From assembly GCF_900177515.1 (NCBI RefSeq), contig NZ_FXAK01000007.1, forward strand, positions 2,340,501 to 2,404,500: a stretch of 64,000 nt of DNA. The letters are read 5' to 3'. Position 1 is the stretch's first letter. The number at the start of each line of letters is the position of its first letter. The stretch is from Azospirillum oryzae. GTDB lineage: Bacteria; Pseudomonadota; Alphaproteobacteria; Azospirillales; Azospirillaceae. The position numbers and the translations under genes were made by a program. Below the pieces are notes generated by a model. That model had not been told where the DNA came from and made no database searches. It saw nothing but the letters and a program-made list of their open reading frames with translations. Below are positions 17,029 through 25,405 of the stretch, in pieces.

Positions 17029-19053
17029 TCAGGCCGCGCGCTCCATCGGCACCAGACCGGCGACGCCGCGGCCGAACTGCGCCGCGAACCGGTCACGCTC
17101 GGCCCCGGTCAGGGTGAAGGTGACATGCAGGCGTCCGGCGGCACCGCGTTCTGCCGCGCGCACGACGGCAGGCACCGGCTCCAGCCCCGGCAGGGCAACC
17201 CGCAGCGCGGTTCCTTCCGCCAGTCCGCTCCACGCCTCCTGCGGCAGTCCGCTCAGTTGGGCGCCGCCTTCTGAGGCATTGTCGACCGTCACCGGCAAAT
17301 CGCGCCCGGCCACCATCAGCCGGCCCGGACGGTTCAGCGGGTAGCGCGGGGCGGCCCGGCGGTTCACCTCCGGCGTCGCCGTGCGGATCGCCTCGATCAG
17401 GACGCGGCGGAGCTGGTCGATGCTGGTGGCGACACGGGTAGACAGCGCGTTGACTTCGCTTGCCCGCTCGCCGGTGGCCGTCGCCTCCTGCGAAACGGCG
17501 GCGATGCGGGTCGCCACCTCCTGCGCGGCATTGGAGGTCTGGACGACGTTGCGGGCGATCTCGCCGGTGGCAGCCTCCTGCTCCTCGATGGCGGCGGCGA
17601 CGGTGGCCGACACCGATTCGACGCCGCGCACCCGCTCGGCGATGGCGCGCACGGCGTTCACCGCCTCGGCCGTGGTGGCCTGGATGGCGGCGATCTGGCT
17701 TTCGATCTCGTCGGTCGCCCGAGCGGTCTGACCGGCCAGCTGCTTGACCTCGCTCGCCACCACGGCGAATCCCTTGCCCGCCTCCCCGGCCCGCGCCGCT
17801 TCGATGGTGGCGTTCAGCGCCAGCAAATTGGTCTGGCCGGCGACGTCGTTGATGAGGTCGGTCACCTCGCCGATGCGGGTCACCGCCTCGGCCAGCCGCT
17901 GGATGGTCTCCTCCGCCCGGACCGACGCGCCGACGGCGTCGCCGGTCATGGTGGTGGCGGTGCCGATCTGGGCCGCGATCTCGCGGATGGAGGCGCTGAG
18001 CTGCTCCGACGCCGCGGCCACGGTCTGGGCGTTCGACAGCGCCTGCGTCGCGGCGGCGGCGACATTCTGGCTGTTGTCGCTGACCGCGCGGGCCGACTCA
18101 GCCATGCGGGTGGCGTTGCCGGCCATCTGGCTGGTCTGGTTGGCGACCACGTCGACGGCGTTCGACGCCTCGGTCTCCACCGTTTCGGCCATGCGCAGCA
18201 GGGCCGCCTGCTTCTCGCGCTCCAACCGTTCGCGCTCCTCGTCGCGCAGGCGGCGCATGCGCTCGGCCTCTTCGGCATTCTCCTTGAAGACGCTGAGCGC
18301 CTGGGCCATTGCCCCCACCTCGTCGCCGCGGTCGGCGCCGGGAATGGCGACGGCGAGGTTGCCCTGGGCCAGGGTCCGCATCGCCACCGTCAGTTCGCCC
18401 ACCGGCCGCACCACCCGGCGCCGGATGCCCAGCACGCCCAGCACCACGACCGCCAGCACGACGGCCGACACGCCCCAGACCGCGGTCATGAACAGGCTTT
18501 CGCGGCCGGCGGCATAGACCTCCGTCTCGCTGTTGTAGCGGGTGGTGTCCGCGACGATCCGGTCGACGACCGCGCGGTGGGCGGCATAGGCCTCGGCGAT
18601 GACCGCATAGGAGGCGCGCGCCGCCGCCTCGTCCTTGCGGGCCAGCGCCGGCAGGAACTTGGTCTCGATCTCGCTCCAGAAGCGCATCACCGGCGCGTGG
18701 GAGGTCCGGGTCAGCTGGTCGAGCAGCGACGGCTCGAAGCTCTCCTTCAGCCAATATTCGTGCCGCTCGTCATAATCCTTGCGCAGCTGCGCCAGCCGGG
18801 TGCGGCGTTGGTCGACCGACGCCGGGTCGTTCATCGCCAGCGTCGCCTCCAGGTAGGCTTCGATCACATATTCCGGCGGCGGCAGGATGTCGGCGATCAG
18901 GTCCTTGCCCAGGACGATGCGCTGGTAGATCGGCCCACCCACCTTCAGCTCGCGGATCGCCAGCGCGCTGGTGACGACCACCGCCAGGAAACCGAGCGTG
19001 ACCACCACCCCGAACAGATTGGTAAGCGCGGCAATCCGGAGGTTTTTCAGCAT
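17029..19053 (-). CDS. Chemoreceptor with C-terminal PilZ domain (Tlp1-like)
   Basis: 674 residues from ATG 19053, preceded by AGGGGT. TM1 is at about 8-33. A periplasmic helical sensor contains LPPPEYVIEAYLEA, and TM2 is at about 190-212. HAMP, a long coiled coil and the MCP hairpin (VAGQTNLLALNATIEAARAGEAGKGFAVVASEV) follow. The last 100 residues form a PilZ domain with RAAPRYPLNRPGR and DNASEGGAQL, which supply the c-di-GMP-binding arginines and the [D/N]xSxxG motif. This architecture is that of Tlp1 of Azospirillum brasilense, an energy-taxis receptor modulated by c-di-GMP. It is a single gene, not in the che operon. Confidence 0.93.
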   Translation of the reverse strand: MLKNLRIAALTNLFGVVVTLGFLAVVVTSALAIRELKVGGPIYQRIVLGKDLIADILPPPEYVIEAYLEATLAMNDPASVDQRRTRLAQLRKDYDERHEYWLKESFEPSLLDQLTRTSHAPVMRFWSEIETKFLPALARKDEAAARASYAVIAEAYAAHRAVVDRIVADTTRYNSETEVYAAGRESLFMTAVWGVSAVVLAVVVLGVLGIRRRVVRPVGELTVAMRTLAQGNLAVAIPGADRGDEVGAMAQALSVFKENAEEAERMRRLRDEERERLEREKQAALLRMAETVETEASNAVDVVANQTSQMAGNATRMAESARAVSDNSQNVAAAATQALSNAQTVAAASEQLSASIREIAAQIGTATTMTGDAVGASVRAEETIQRLAEAVTRIGEVTDLINDVAGQTNLLALNATIEAARAGEAGKGFAVVASEVKQLAGQTARATDEIESQIAAIQATTAEAVNAVRAIAERVRGVESVSATVAAAIEEQEAATGEIARNVVQTSNAAQEVATRIAAVSQEATATGERASEVNALSTRVATSIDQLRRVLIEAIRTATPEVNRRAAPRYPLNRPGRLMVAGRDLPVTVDNASEGGAQLSGLPQEAWSGLAEGTALRVALPGLEPVPAVVRAAERGAAGRLHVTFTLTGAERDRFAAQFGRGVAGLVPMERAA

Positions 19054-19230
19054 GGTGCAACCCCTGCGCAAAGACGACAGCATAAGGGTTGATTCTCAAA
19101 ATAAACCTAATGTGACAAGCAAAAAACTTGCTCGATTATCGGGTAAAAGGGAAATGATGTTTCATTGAGCGCTTTGCACGCGGATTGTGCAGAGTCTGCG
19201 CAAGGAGAGACCAAGGTGCCGGGTGCGGGC

Positions 19231-19419
19231 TCAGGTCAGAACCAAGGTGCCGATCCAGCCGACGATCGTGAGGATCACCAGCATCACCAGCAGCGCCACG
19301 ATCACGGAGTTGGTGCGGCGAATCGAACGGCAGCGCGGGCACCCGCCCTCGGCGGCGGGATAGCGGTGGGCGCAGCGGTCGCAGCGGACGGTCTGGTCGG
19401 TTGCGGTCTGGTCCGACAT
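19231..19419 (-). CDS. Zinc-ribbon single-membrane-span miniprotein, second copy
   Basis: 62 residues from ATG 19419. It has CDRC and CPRC pairs separated by a short loop (RYPAAEGG), then SIRR, then one hydrophobic helix (VIVALLVMLVILTIVGWIG) at the C-terminus. The layout matches the protein at 16700-16900, but the sequence is diverged. It lies upstream of the PilZ chemoreceptor on the same strand, 177 bp away. The function is unknown. Confidence 0.7.
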   Translation of the reverse strand: MSDQTATDQTVRCDRCAHRYPAAEGGCPRCRSIRRTNSVIVALLVMLVILTIVGWIGTLVLT

Positions 19420-19555
19420 CGGCGGGTTCCATGGAGTCGAAGGGCGGTAACACCGCATGGATAGCACGCCCGCCGCCGCACCGCAGCGTCGATCAGCGGC
19501 TGCCGGGTGCCGTCATCGGTGGGGCGAAATGCCGCATCACCGGAGTGGATGCGCC

Positions 19556-21013
19556 TCAATCGGCGGCGGTGGACTCAACCGGCGGCACGGCACGCAGTTC
19601 GGCCGCCTGCAGACGGCGCGGGCTGTGGTCCAATGGTTCCAGCAGCGGCATCTCCGCCCCCTCCGGTGCGGCGTGCAGGTCGCGGAAGCGGCGCGCGCTG
19701 ACCAGTACCCGCGATTCCAGCGTGCCGACCGCACTGTTGTAGCAGCCGACGGCCTTGTCCAGCTGCCCGCCCAGCTTCTCCATATGGCCGCCGAGGTCGG
19801 ACAGCCGCTTGTACAGCTCGGCACCCAGCGCACTGATTTCGCGTGCATTGTCGGCCAGCCGCTCCTGCCGCCAGCCATAGGCGACGGCGCGCAGCAGCGC
19901 GATCAGGGTGGTCGGCGTCGCCAGGATGACGCGATGGTCGATGCCGGCCTCGATCAGCGCCGGGTCCTGCTCCAGCGCCGCGGAGAAGAAGTTCTCGCCG
20001 GGCAGGAACAGCACGACGAATTCCGGGCTGTCGTCGAACTGGTCCCAATAGCCCTTGGTGCCGAGCTGCTTCATATGCTCGCGGACATGGCGGGCATGGC
20101 GGACCATGCCGTCGCGCCGCCCCGTCTCCTCCACCGCCTGGATGCCGTCCAGATAGCCCTCCAGCGGCGTCTTGGCATCGACCACGATGGTCTTGCCGCC
20201 GGGCAGCGTGACGATCAGGTCGGGACGCAGCCGCCCGCTGTCGACTGAAACCTGCTCGACGAAGTCGCAATGGTCGAGCATCCCCGCCATTTCGCAGACC
20301 CGGCGCAGCTGGATTTCGCCCCAGCGCCCGCGCGCCGCCGGCGTGCGCAAAGCCCGCACGAGGTTGCCGGTCTCCGCCCGCAGCTGGGTCTGGGTTTCCA
20401 CCAGCGACAGCACCTGCTGCTTCAGCCCCTCATAGGCGCCGGCCCGCGTGCTTTCCAGTTCACGGATTTGGCGGTCCATCGCCTCCAGTGACTGCCGCAC
20501 CGGGTCGACGATGGCGGCGATGGCGGTCTGGCGCTTGTCCAGGTCGCCCTTCGCCTGCTCCTGGAAGCCGGTCAGCGTCTCCCGCGCCAGATCGAGGAAG
20601 CTGCGGTTGTTCTGGTGCAGCGCCTCCGCCGACAGGGCTTTGAAGCTGTCGGCCAGCGCCGCTTGGGCGCGCTCCAGCAGCGCCATCTTCTCCGCCGCGG
20701 CGGTTCGCTCCGCCTCCAGCCGGGTGGACAGCTGGGCATGGCGCTCGCGGGCGTCGGCGACCTCGCCATGCAGGCGGGCAATCTGGTGGTCGCGCGCCTC
20801 GATCTCCTCGCGGAGATCGTCCTCGGTCCGTTCGGCAAGGTCGAGACGGGTGGCGAACTCCGCATGCAGGGCGGCGGCGGCGGTTTCCGCCCGGCCGGCG
20901 GCGGCGCGCATCACCGCCCAGGCGACGGCGGCGCCCAGCAGCAGGCCGGCCACCAGCCCGACCGCCAGCGACAGGCCGTCAATCACCATCCCGTTCACCA
21001 GGAACTGCGTCAC
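19556..21013 (-). CDS. rmuC: DNA recombination protein RmuC homologue
   Basis: 485 residues from GTG 21013, which has GAGGG 8 bp upstream; ATG 20989 is an alternative. An N-terminal membrane anchor (about 12-35) is followed by a long coiled coil (about 40-190). The RmuC core comes next, with the nuclease-like signature GRWGEIQLRRVCEMAGM, LPGGKTIVVDAKTPLEGY and FLPGENFFSAALEQDP. RmuC limits inversions at short inverted repeats; its biochemical activity is inferred from the PD-(D/E)XK-like core. It is divergent from the Nudix gene. Confidence 0.93.
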   Translation of the reverse strand: MTQFLVNGMVIDGLSLAVGLVAGLLLGAAVAWAVMRAAAGRAETAAAALHAEFATRLDLAERTEDDLREEIEARDHQIARLHGEVADARERHAQLSTRLEAERTAAAEKMALLERAQAALADSFKALSAEALHQNNRSFLDLARETLTGFQEQAKGDLDKRQTAIAAIVDPVRQSLEAMDRQIRELESTRAGAYEGLKQQVLSLVETQTQLRAETGNLVRALRTPAARGRWGEIQLRRVCEMAGMLDHCDFVEQVSVDSGRLRPDLIVTLPGGKTIVVDAKTPLEGYLDGIQAVEETGRRDGMVRHARHVREHMKQLGTKGYWDQFDDSPEFVVLFLPGENFFSAALEQDPALIEAGIDHRVILATPTTLIALLRAVAYGWRQERLADNAREISALGAELYKRLSDLGGHMEKLGGQLDKAVGCYNSAVGTLESRVLVSARRFRDLHAAPEGAEMPLLEPLDHSPRRLQAAELRAVPPVESTAAD

Positions 21014-21185
21014 CCCGATTTCCCTCACCGTCCGATATGGGCGCAGCCTATCGGAACGAATCGCGAATTGGAACAGGCCACGAACGGACAGAGCGCCGCA
21101 ACGGGAGCCGCAGTGGGAGCCGCGGCGGCCGAGCCGCCGCTTTCTCCGCTTGCCCAACCAAGGATGCGGCGCCATATCGGTGGCC

Positions 21186-21779
21186 ATGCCGAACGACACG
21201 ACTCCCGACACCAGCTCTTCCGATTGCGGCCCGAACTGCGGCGGCCCGCGCGTCCGCGGCATCCCGCCCGGCGAGGATCGCGAGCGGCTGATGTGCCCGG
21301 ACTGCGGCTATATCGCCTATCAGAATCCGCTGATCGTGGTGGGGGCGGTGGCGACCTGGGAAGACGGCCGCATCCTGCTCTGCCGCCGCGCCATCGAACC
21401 GCGCAAGGGCTTCTGGACCCTGCCCGCCGGCTATATGGAAGAGCGGGAGAGCACCCGCGAGGGTGCCGCCCGCGAAGCCTGGGAGGAGGCGCGGGCGCGC
21501 ATCGACATTGACCATCTGCTGGCGATCTACGACATCCCGCGCATCAGCCAGGTCCAGATGATCTTCCGCGCCCGCCTGCTGTCCCCCGACGTGGAGCCCG
21601 GCCCGGAAAGCCTGGAGGTCGGCCTGTTCGCCTGGAAGGACATCCCCTGGAGCGAGCTTGCCTTCCCCACCGTCGTCTGGGCCCTGCGCGAGCATCACGA
21701 GCGGCTCGGCCGGTCGGACTGCGCGCCGGCGGTCAACCCCACGCCTGACGCGCTCGCCCGATGGGAGAAGATGCTTTAA
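21186..21779 (+). CDS. Nudix hydrolase with N-terminal zinc ribbon
   Basis: 197 residues from ATG 21186. Two cysteine pairs (CGPNC and CPDC, about residues 14-42) form a zinc ribbon in front of the Nudix fold. The Nudix box is complete: GYMEERESTREGAAREAWEE. This group hydrolyses nucleoside diphosphate derivatives such as ADP-ribose or NADH; the substrate is uncertain. Its stop overlaps the stop of the convergent ChaN-like gene. Confidence 0.92.
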   Translation: MPNDTTPDTSSSDCGPNCGGPRVRGIPPGEDRERLMCPDCGYIAYQNPLIVVGAVATWEDGRILLCRRAIEPRKGFWTLPAGYMEERESTREGAAREAWEEARARIDIDHLLAIYDIPRISQVQMIFRARLLSPDVEPGPESLEVGLFAWKDIPWSELAFPTVVWALREHHERLGRSDCAPAVNPTPDALARWEKML

Positions 21780-23017
21780 GGCGTCCCGGCCCCCTCCGTC
21801 GGGAACTTCGCCACCAGCTCCTGCTCCGCCCCGTCGCGCCGGATGGTCAGCGGCAGCCAGGTCCCCGGCGCCTGACGGCGGATCACCGCGACCAGATCGG
21901 CCGGGGCACGCACCGGCGTTCCCGCGGCGACCAGGATGCGGTCACCGGTGCGCAGGCCCGCGGCCTCGGCGACGCTGCCGTTGCCGACCGCCCCCACCCT
22001 GATGCCCTCCGGCGTCGGGTCGAGCTGCACACCCAGCTTCGGCCGTTGCGGTTCGGCATCCTCCCGCTCCGGCCCCAGGCCGAAAACGGCATCGGCGATG
22101 CGGCCGTCAAGCTCGTCGCAATCGCGGTCGGCGTCCCAGGGCAGCAGCACGGCGGCGTCGCCGATGCCGAGATCGGCCAGCTGGTGCGGCACGCCCTCCC
22201 TGCGAGCGACATGCCCCTCGCCGAGGATGCCGATCACGCTGCGGCCGGTGGTGCGGCGGGTCTCGGCGATCTTCTCCGCCATCGCGCGGTCCCAGACGCC
22301 CTGCGCCTCGATGAAGCGCTGGGCCGCCTTGTTGGGGGCATCGTCGGGCGCGGCGGCGCGGGCTTCCGAGTGGTCGTGCGCCGCCAGCGTCTCGGTCAGG
22401 CGGCTGCGGTAGGCGTCGGTCGGAGGGGCCGGCGTGCCGACGCCCTCGCGGTCAGCCTCCGGGATGGTGGCCCAGCCATTGCGGGCGGTTCGGCTGACCA
22501 GCGAGCGCTCGACATTCAGCGCCACCACCGGCAGCCGGTGCAGACGGGCGAACTGCAGGATCGGCAGATAGAATTGCGGTTCGAAGCCCCAGACCGTGCG
22601 CCAGTCCGTCTGCTTCAGGAACTCGCTCTCCGTCAGGTCTCCCGCCACCCAGCGGTCGAGCACCGGCTGCAGCCGCCGCGGCAGCATCTCCATCCCGATG
22701 GCGAGATCGGGGTTCAGCGCATGGAGCCCGGCCAGGGTGTGGAGCTGCCAGCGGTGATGGTCCGGCTTGTCATGCTGCTCCCCCAGCAGGACCACGGGCG
22801 CCTCGGCGATCCGGCGCAGCAGCGGGACCGGCTCCACCGCCGTGCCGGTGCCGTCGGCCCAGACGCCGGGCGGCACGCAGCCGATGCGCGCGGCGTCCTC
22901 CGCCCTGGCCTCCGTGGCCCGAGCGGCGGGAACGCTCAGGAACAGCGCCGCGACGGTCAGCAGGGCGAAGCGGAGGCGCGGAACGGGCGCGGCGGGACGG
23001 AAGGGCTGGCGCGGCAA
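21776..23017 (-). CDS. ChaN/Tiki-family protein with C-terminal PDZ domain
   Basis: 413 residues if TTG 23017 is the start, chosen for its GGAG site 7 bp upstream. An ATG at 23137 would add a low-complexity leader without a ribosome site. A signal peptide (LRFALLTVAALFLSVPAARA) precedes a ChaN-like haem-binding/Tiki fold with VVLLGEQHDKPDHH, AIGMEMLPRR and VIGILGEGHVARREGV. The last 90 residues form a PDZ-like domain (GSVAEAAGLRTGDRIL). An envelope protein, possibly in haem or iron handling; no TonB or haem genes adjoin it. Confidence 0.85.
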   Translation of the reverse strand: MPRQPFRPAAPVPRLRFALLTVAALFLSVPAARATEARAEDAARIGCVPPGVWADGTGTAVEPVPLLRRIAEAPVVLLGEQHDKPDHHRWQLHTLAGLHALNPDLAIGMEMLPRRLQPVLDRWVAGDLTESEFLKQTDWRTVWGFEPQFYLPILQFARLHRLPVVALNVERSLVSRTARNGWATIPEADREGVGTPAPPTDAYRSRLTETLAAHDHSEARAAAPDDAPNKAAQRFIEAQGVWDRAMAEKIAETRRTTGRSVIGILGEGHVARREGVPHQLADLGIGDAAVLLPWDADRDCDELDGRIADAVFGLGPEREDAEPQRPKLGVQLDPTPEGIRVGAVGNGSVAEAAGLRTGDRILVAAGTPVRAPADLVAVIRRQAPGTWLPLTIRRDGAEQELVAKFPTEGAGTP

Positions 23018-23293
23018 GGGCTGGCTCCGTCGGTGCGGGGATTGCGCCAAGGTTGGCGCTGTCGGGCGCAACGTCAATGGACAAGGCCGGCGATTGCGTC
23101 GTTCCGCCGCGCCGGACGGCGGACCGGTGGCCGGCATACTGCCGGATGACAGGCGGAACGACGGCGGTTAGGATCGCCGCAGGCGGTGGACCACCGGCGG
23201 ATCGCGAGCGCAGGCTCCCGCATCCGTAAACCCAAGGCCGTTCCCAGGGTACCGCTTCCCCGCCGACCGCAATCATTCGTGAAGCGCAGCCCC

Positions 23294-24031
23294 ATGCCGC
23301 ACCGCAAAGTCGTCATTCTCACCGGCGCCAGCCGGGGTATTGGACACGCCACCGTCACCCGGTTCAGCAACGAAGGCTGGCGCGTGATCTCCTGCTCGCG
23401 CGAGGAGGTGCCGGACCATTGCCGGCGCGACCCCAACTGGACCCACCACATTCCGGCCGACCTGTCGGATCCCGCCAGCCGCGCCGCCTTCGTGGAGGAG
23501 GCGAACAAGGCGCTGGACGGCGCGCCGCTGCACGCCCTGATCAACAACGCCGGGATCTCGCCGAAGACCCCGATCAAGGAGCGGCTCGGCTGCCTGAACG
23601 GCTCAATCGAGGGTTGGCACCGGGTGTTCGAGCTGAACTTCTTCGCCGCTTTGGTTCTGGCGCGCGGCTTCGCCGCCCCGCTGTCGCGGGGGAAGGGGGC
23701 GATCGTCAACGTCACCTCGATCGCCGGCCATTCGGTGCATCCCTTTGCGGGATCGGCCTATTCGACGTCGAAGGCGGCGCTGTCGGGCCTGACCCGCGAA
23801 ATGGCGGTGGAGTTCGCGGAGATCGGCGTCCGCGTCAACGCCGTCGCCCCCGGCGAGATCGAAACCGCGATGACCGGCCCCGAATACGACGTGCTGATCC
23901 CGCGCATCCCGCTGAAGCGGATGGGCACGCCGGAGGATGTCGCCGCGGTGATCTTCTATCTCTGCGGCCCGGACTCGGCTTATGTGACGGGCACGGAGAC
24001 CTTCATCACCGGCGGGCAGCATCTGTTCTGA
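23294..24031 (+). CDS. Short-chain dehydrogenase/reductase (SDR)
   Basis: 245 residues from ATG 23294. The cofactor motif TGASRGIG, the NNAG motif, the catalytic Ser in VNVTSIAG and the YSTSK pair (Tyr and Lys) are all present, with the C-terminal GTETFITGGQ typical of classical SDRs. It reduces or oxidises an alcohol/ketone with NAD(P)(H); the substrate is unknown. Monocistronic, convergent with the aminotransferase gene across a palindromic repeat. Confidence 0.92.
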   Translation: MPHRKVVILTGASRGIGHATVTRFSNEGWRVISCSREEVPDHCRRDPNWTHHIPADLSDPASRAAFVEEANKALDGAPLHALINNAGISPKTPIKERLGCLNGSIEGWHRVFELNFFAALVLARGFAAPLSRGKGAIVNVTSIAGHSVHPFAGSAYSTSKAALSGLTREMAVEFAEIGVRVNAVAPGEIETAMTGPEYDVLIPRIPLKRMGTPEDVAAVIFYLCGPDSAYVTGTETFITGGQHLF

Positions 24032-24043
24032 GGGTGCGGAGTC

Positions 24044-24155
24044 AGACCCCCACCCTAACCCTCCCCCGCTGGGCGGGGGAGGGGACAAGTGCTTGTTTGG
24101 GAGAGCGGCGGCAGTCCCTCCCCTGCGCAGCGGGGGAGGTTAGGTGGGGGCTAAC
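24044..24155. repeat. Palindromic intergenic repeat, copy 1
   Basis: About 112 bp between two convergent stop codons. The ends (AGACCCCCACCCTAACCCTC... and ...GAGGTTAGGTGGGGGCT) are inverted copies of each other. Inside are two smaller hairpins of the type CCCCCGCTGGGCGGGGG flanking a CAAGTGCTTG centre. It is about 95% identical to the reverse complement of copy 2 at 53701-53812. Confidence 0.9.
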
Positions 24156-24164
24156 GCCGCCCCC

Positions 24165-25328
24165 TTACTTCCCCGCCCTCCAGGCGATCAGCCGCCGCGC
24201 CGCCTCGGCGATGGTCTCCTCCGACCCGGCGAAGCTGAAGCGCAGGAAGCGGCGGCCGCGGGCGGTGTCGAAATCGATGCCAGGGGTACAGGCGATGCCC
24301 GTCTCCTCCAGGATCCGCTTCGCCAGCGCCTCGCTGTCGTCGGTCATGTCCGACACGTCAGCATAGATGTAGAAGGCGCCGTCGGCCGGAGCCATCTTGG
24401 TGAAGCCCGCCTTCGGCAGCTCCTCCAGCAGCAGCTTGCGATTGCGGGCATAGCGGGCGACGTGGCCGTCCAGCTCTTCCGTGCAGTCGAAGGCGGCGAC
24501 CGCCGAAACCTGACTGAGAGTCGGGGCGGAGATGAACAGGTTCTGCGCCAGACATTCGACCGAGCGCAGCAGGTCATCCGGCACGATCATCCAGCCGAGA
24601 CGCCAGCCGGTCATCGAGAAATATTTGGAGAAGCTGTTGACCACCAGCGCCTGATCGTTCACCTCGGCGGCCGTCACCGCGTCGGTGCCATAAGTCAGTC
24701 CGTGGTAGATCTCATCCGACACCATGCGCACGCCGTTGGCACGGCACCAGTCGGACAGGGCGGTCAGCTCCTCGCGGCTCAGCATCGTGCCGGTCGGGTT
24801 GGCCGGGCTGGCGACGATCAGGCCCTGCACCGGCTCATCCAGGGCTTCCAGAAGCTCGATGGTCGGCTGGAAGCGATGCTCCGGCCCGGTCGGCAGTTCC
24901 ACCGGAACCACGCCGGCCGCGGTCAGGGTGTGGCGGTAGGCGGGATAGCTGGGCGACGCCATCGCCACCCGGTCGCCGGGATCGAAGGCGGCGAGGAAGC
25001 CCAGCTGGAAGGCGCCCGACGATCCGGTGGTGACGACCACCCGCCGCTCCGGCACATCGACGCCGTAACGGTCCTTGTACCATTTGGCAATGGCCGCGCG
25101 CAGCGGCGGGATGCCTAGCGCGCCGGTGTAGCCCAGCGGGTCGGCGCCCACCACCGCGGTGGCCGCCGCCTGCACCACGCCCTTCGGTGCGCCGGTGGAG
25201 GGCTGCCCCACCTCCATATGCAGGACCTCTAGACCGGCGGCCTCGCGCTCGGCCGCGGCGCGCATCACTTCCATCACGAAGAAGGGCGGAATCGCGCCCC
25301 GCTTGGAAACCTTGGGCTGCTTGCTCAT
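24165..25328 (-). CDS. PLP-dependent class I/II aminotransferase
   Basis: 387 residues. Fold type I motifs are visible: TTGSSGAFQLGF (phosphate-binding loop), ASPANPTG, SDEIYHGL and the PLP lysine in NSFSKYFSMTGWRLGW, with a C-terminal Arg in RFLRFSFAG. This branch resembles aspartate/alanine-type or other amino-acid aminotransferases with broad range; no specific substrate can be assigned. Single gene, divided from the next - strand gene by 77 bp. Confidence 0.92.
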   Translation of the reverse strand: MSKQPKVSKRGAIPPFFVMEVMRAAAEREAAGLEVLHMEVGQPSTGAPKGVVQAAATAVVGADPLGYTGALGIPPLRAAIAKWYKDRYGVDVPERRVVVTTGSSGAFQLGFLAAFDPGDRVAMASPSYPAYRHTLTAAGVVPVELPTGPEHRFQPTIELLEALDEPVQGLIVASPANPTGTMLSREELTALSDWCRANGVRMVSDEIYHGLTYGTDAVTAAEVNDQALVVNSFSKYFSMTGWRLGWMIVPDDLLRSVECLAQNLFISAPTLSQVSAVAAFDCTEELDGHVARYARNRKLLLEELPKAGFTKMAPADGAFYIYADVSDMTDDSEALAKRILEETGIACTPGIDFDTARGRRFLRFSFAGSEETIAEAARRLIAWRAGK

Positions 25329-25405
25329 GATCGTCCGTCTCTAACTTTCTTTGGCCGGGCTCTCTTTGGCCGGGCTCTCTTCGGGCGTGCCGTTTTCCGG
25401 CAGCG

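Noticed and set aside
24044..24155. Repeats at 24.0, 53.7 and 57.9 kb as CRISPR or tRNA remnants
   Set aside because: There is no repeat-spacer periodicity and no cloverleaf or CCA end; each is a single palindromic element.
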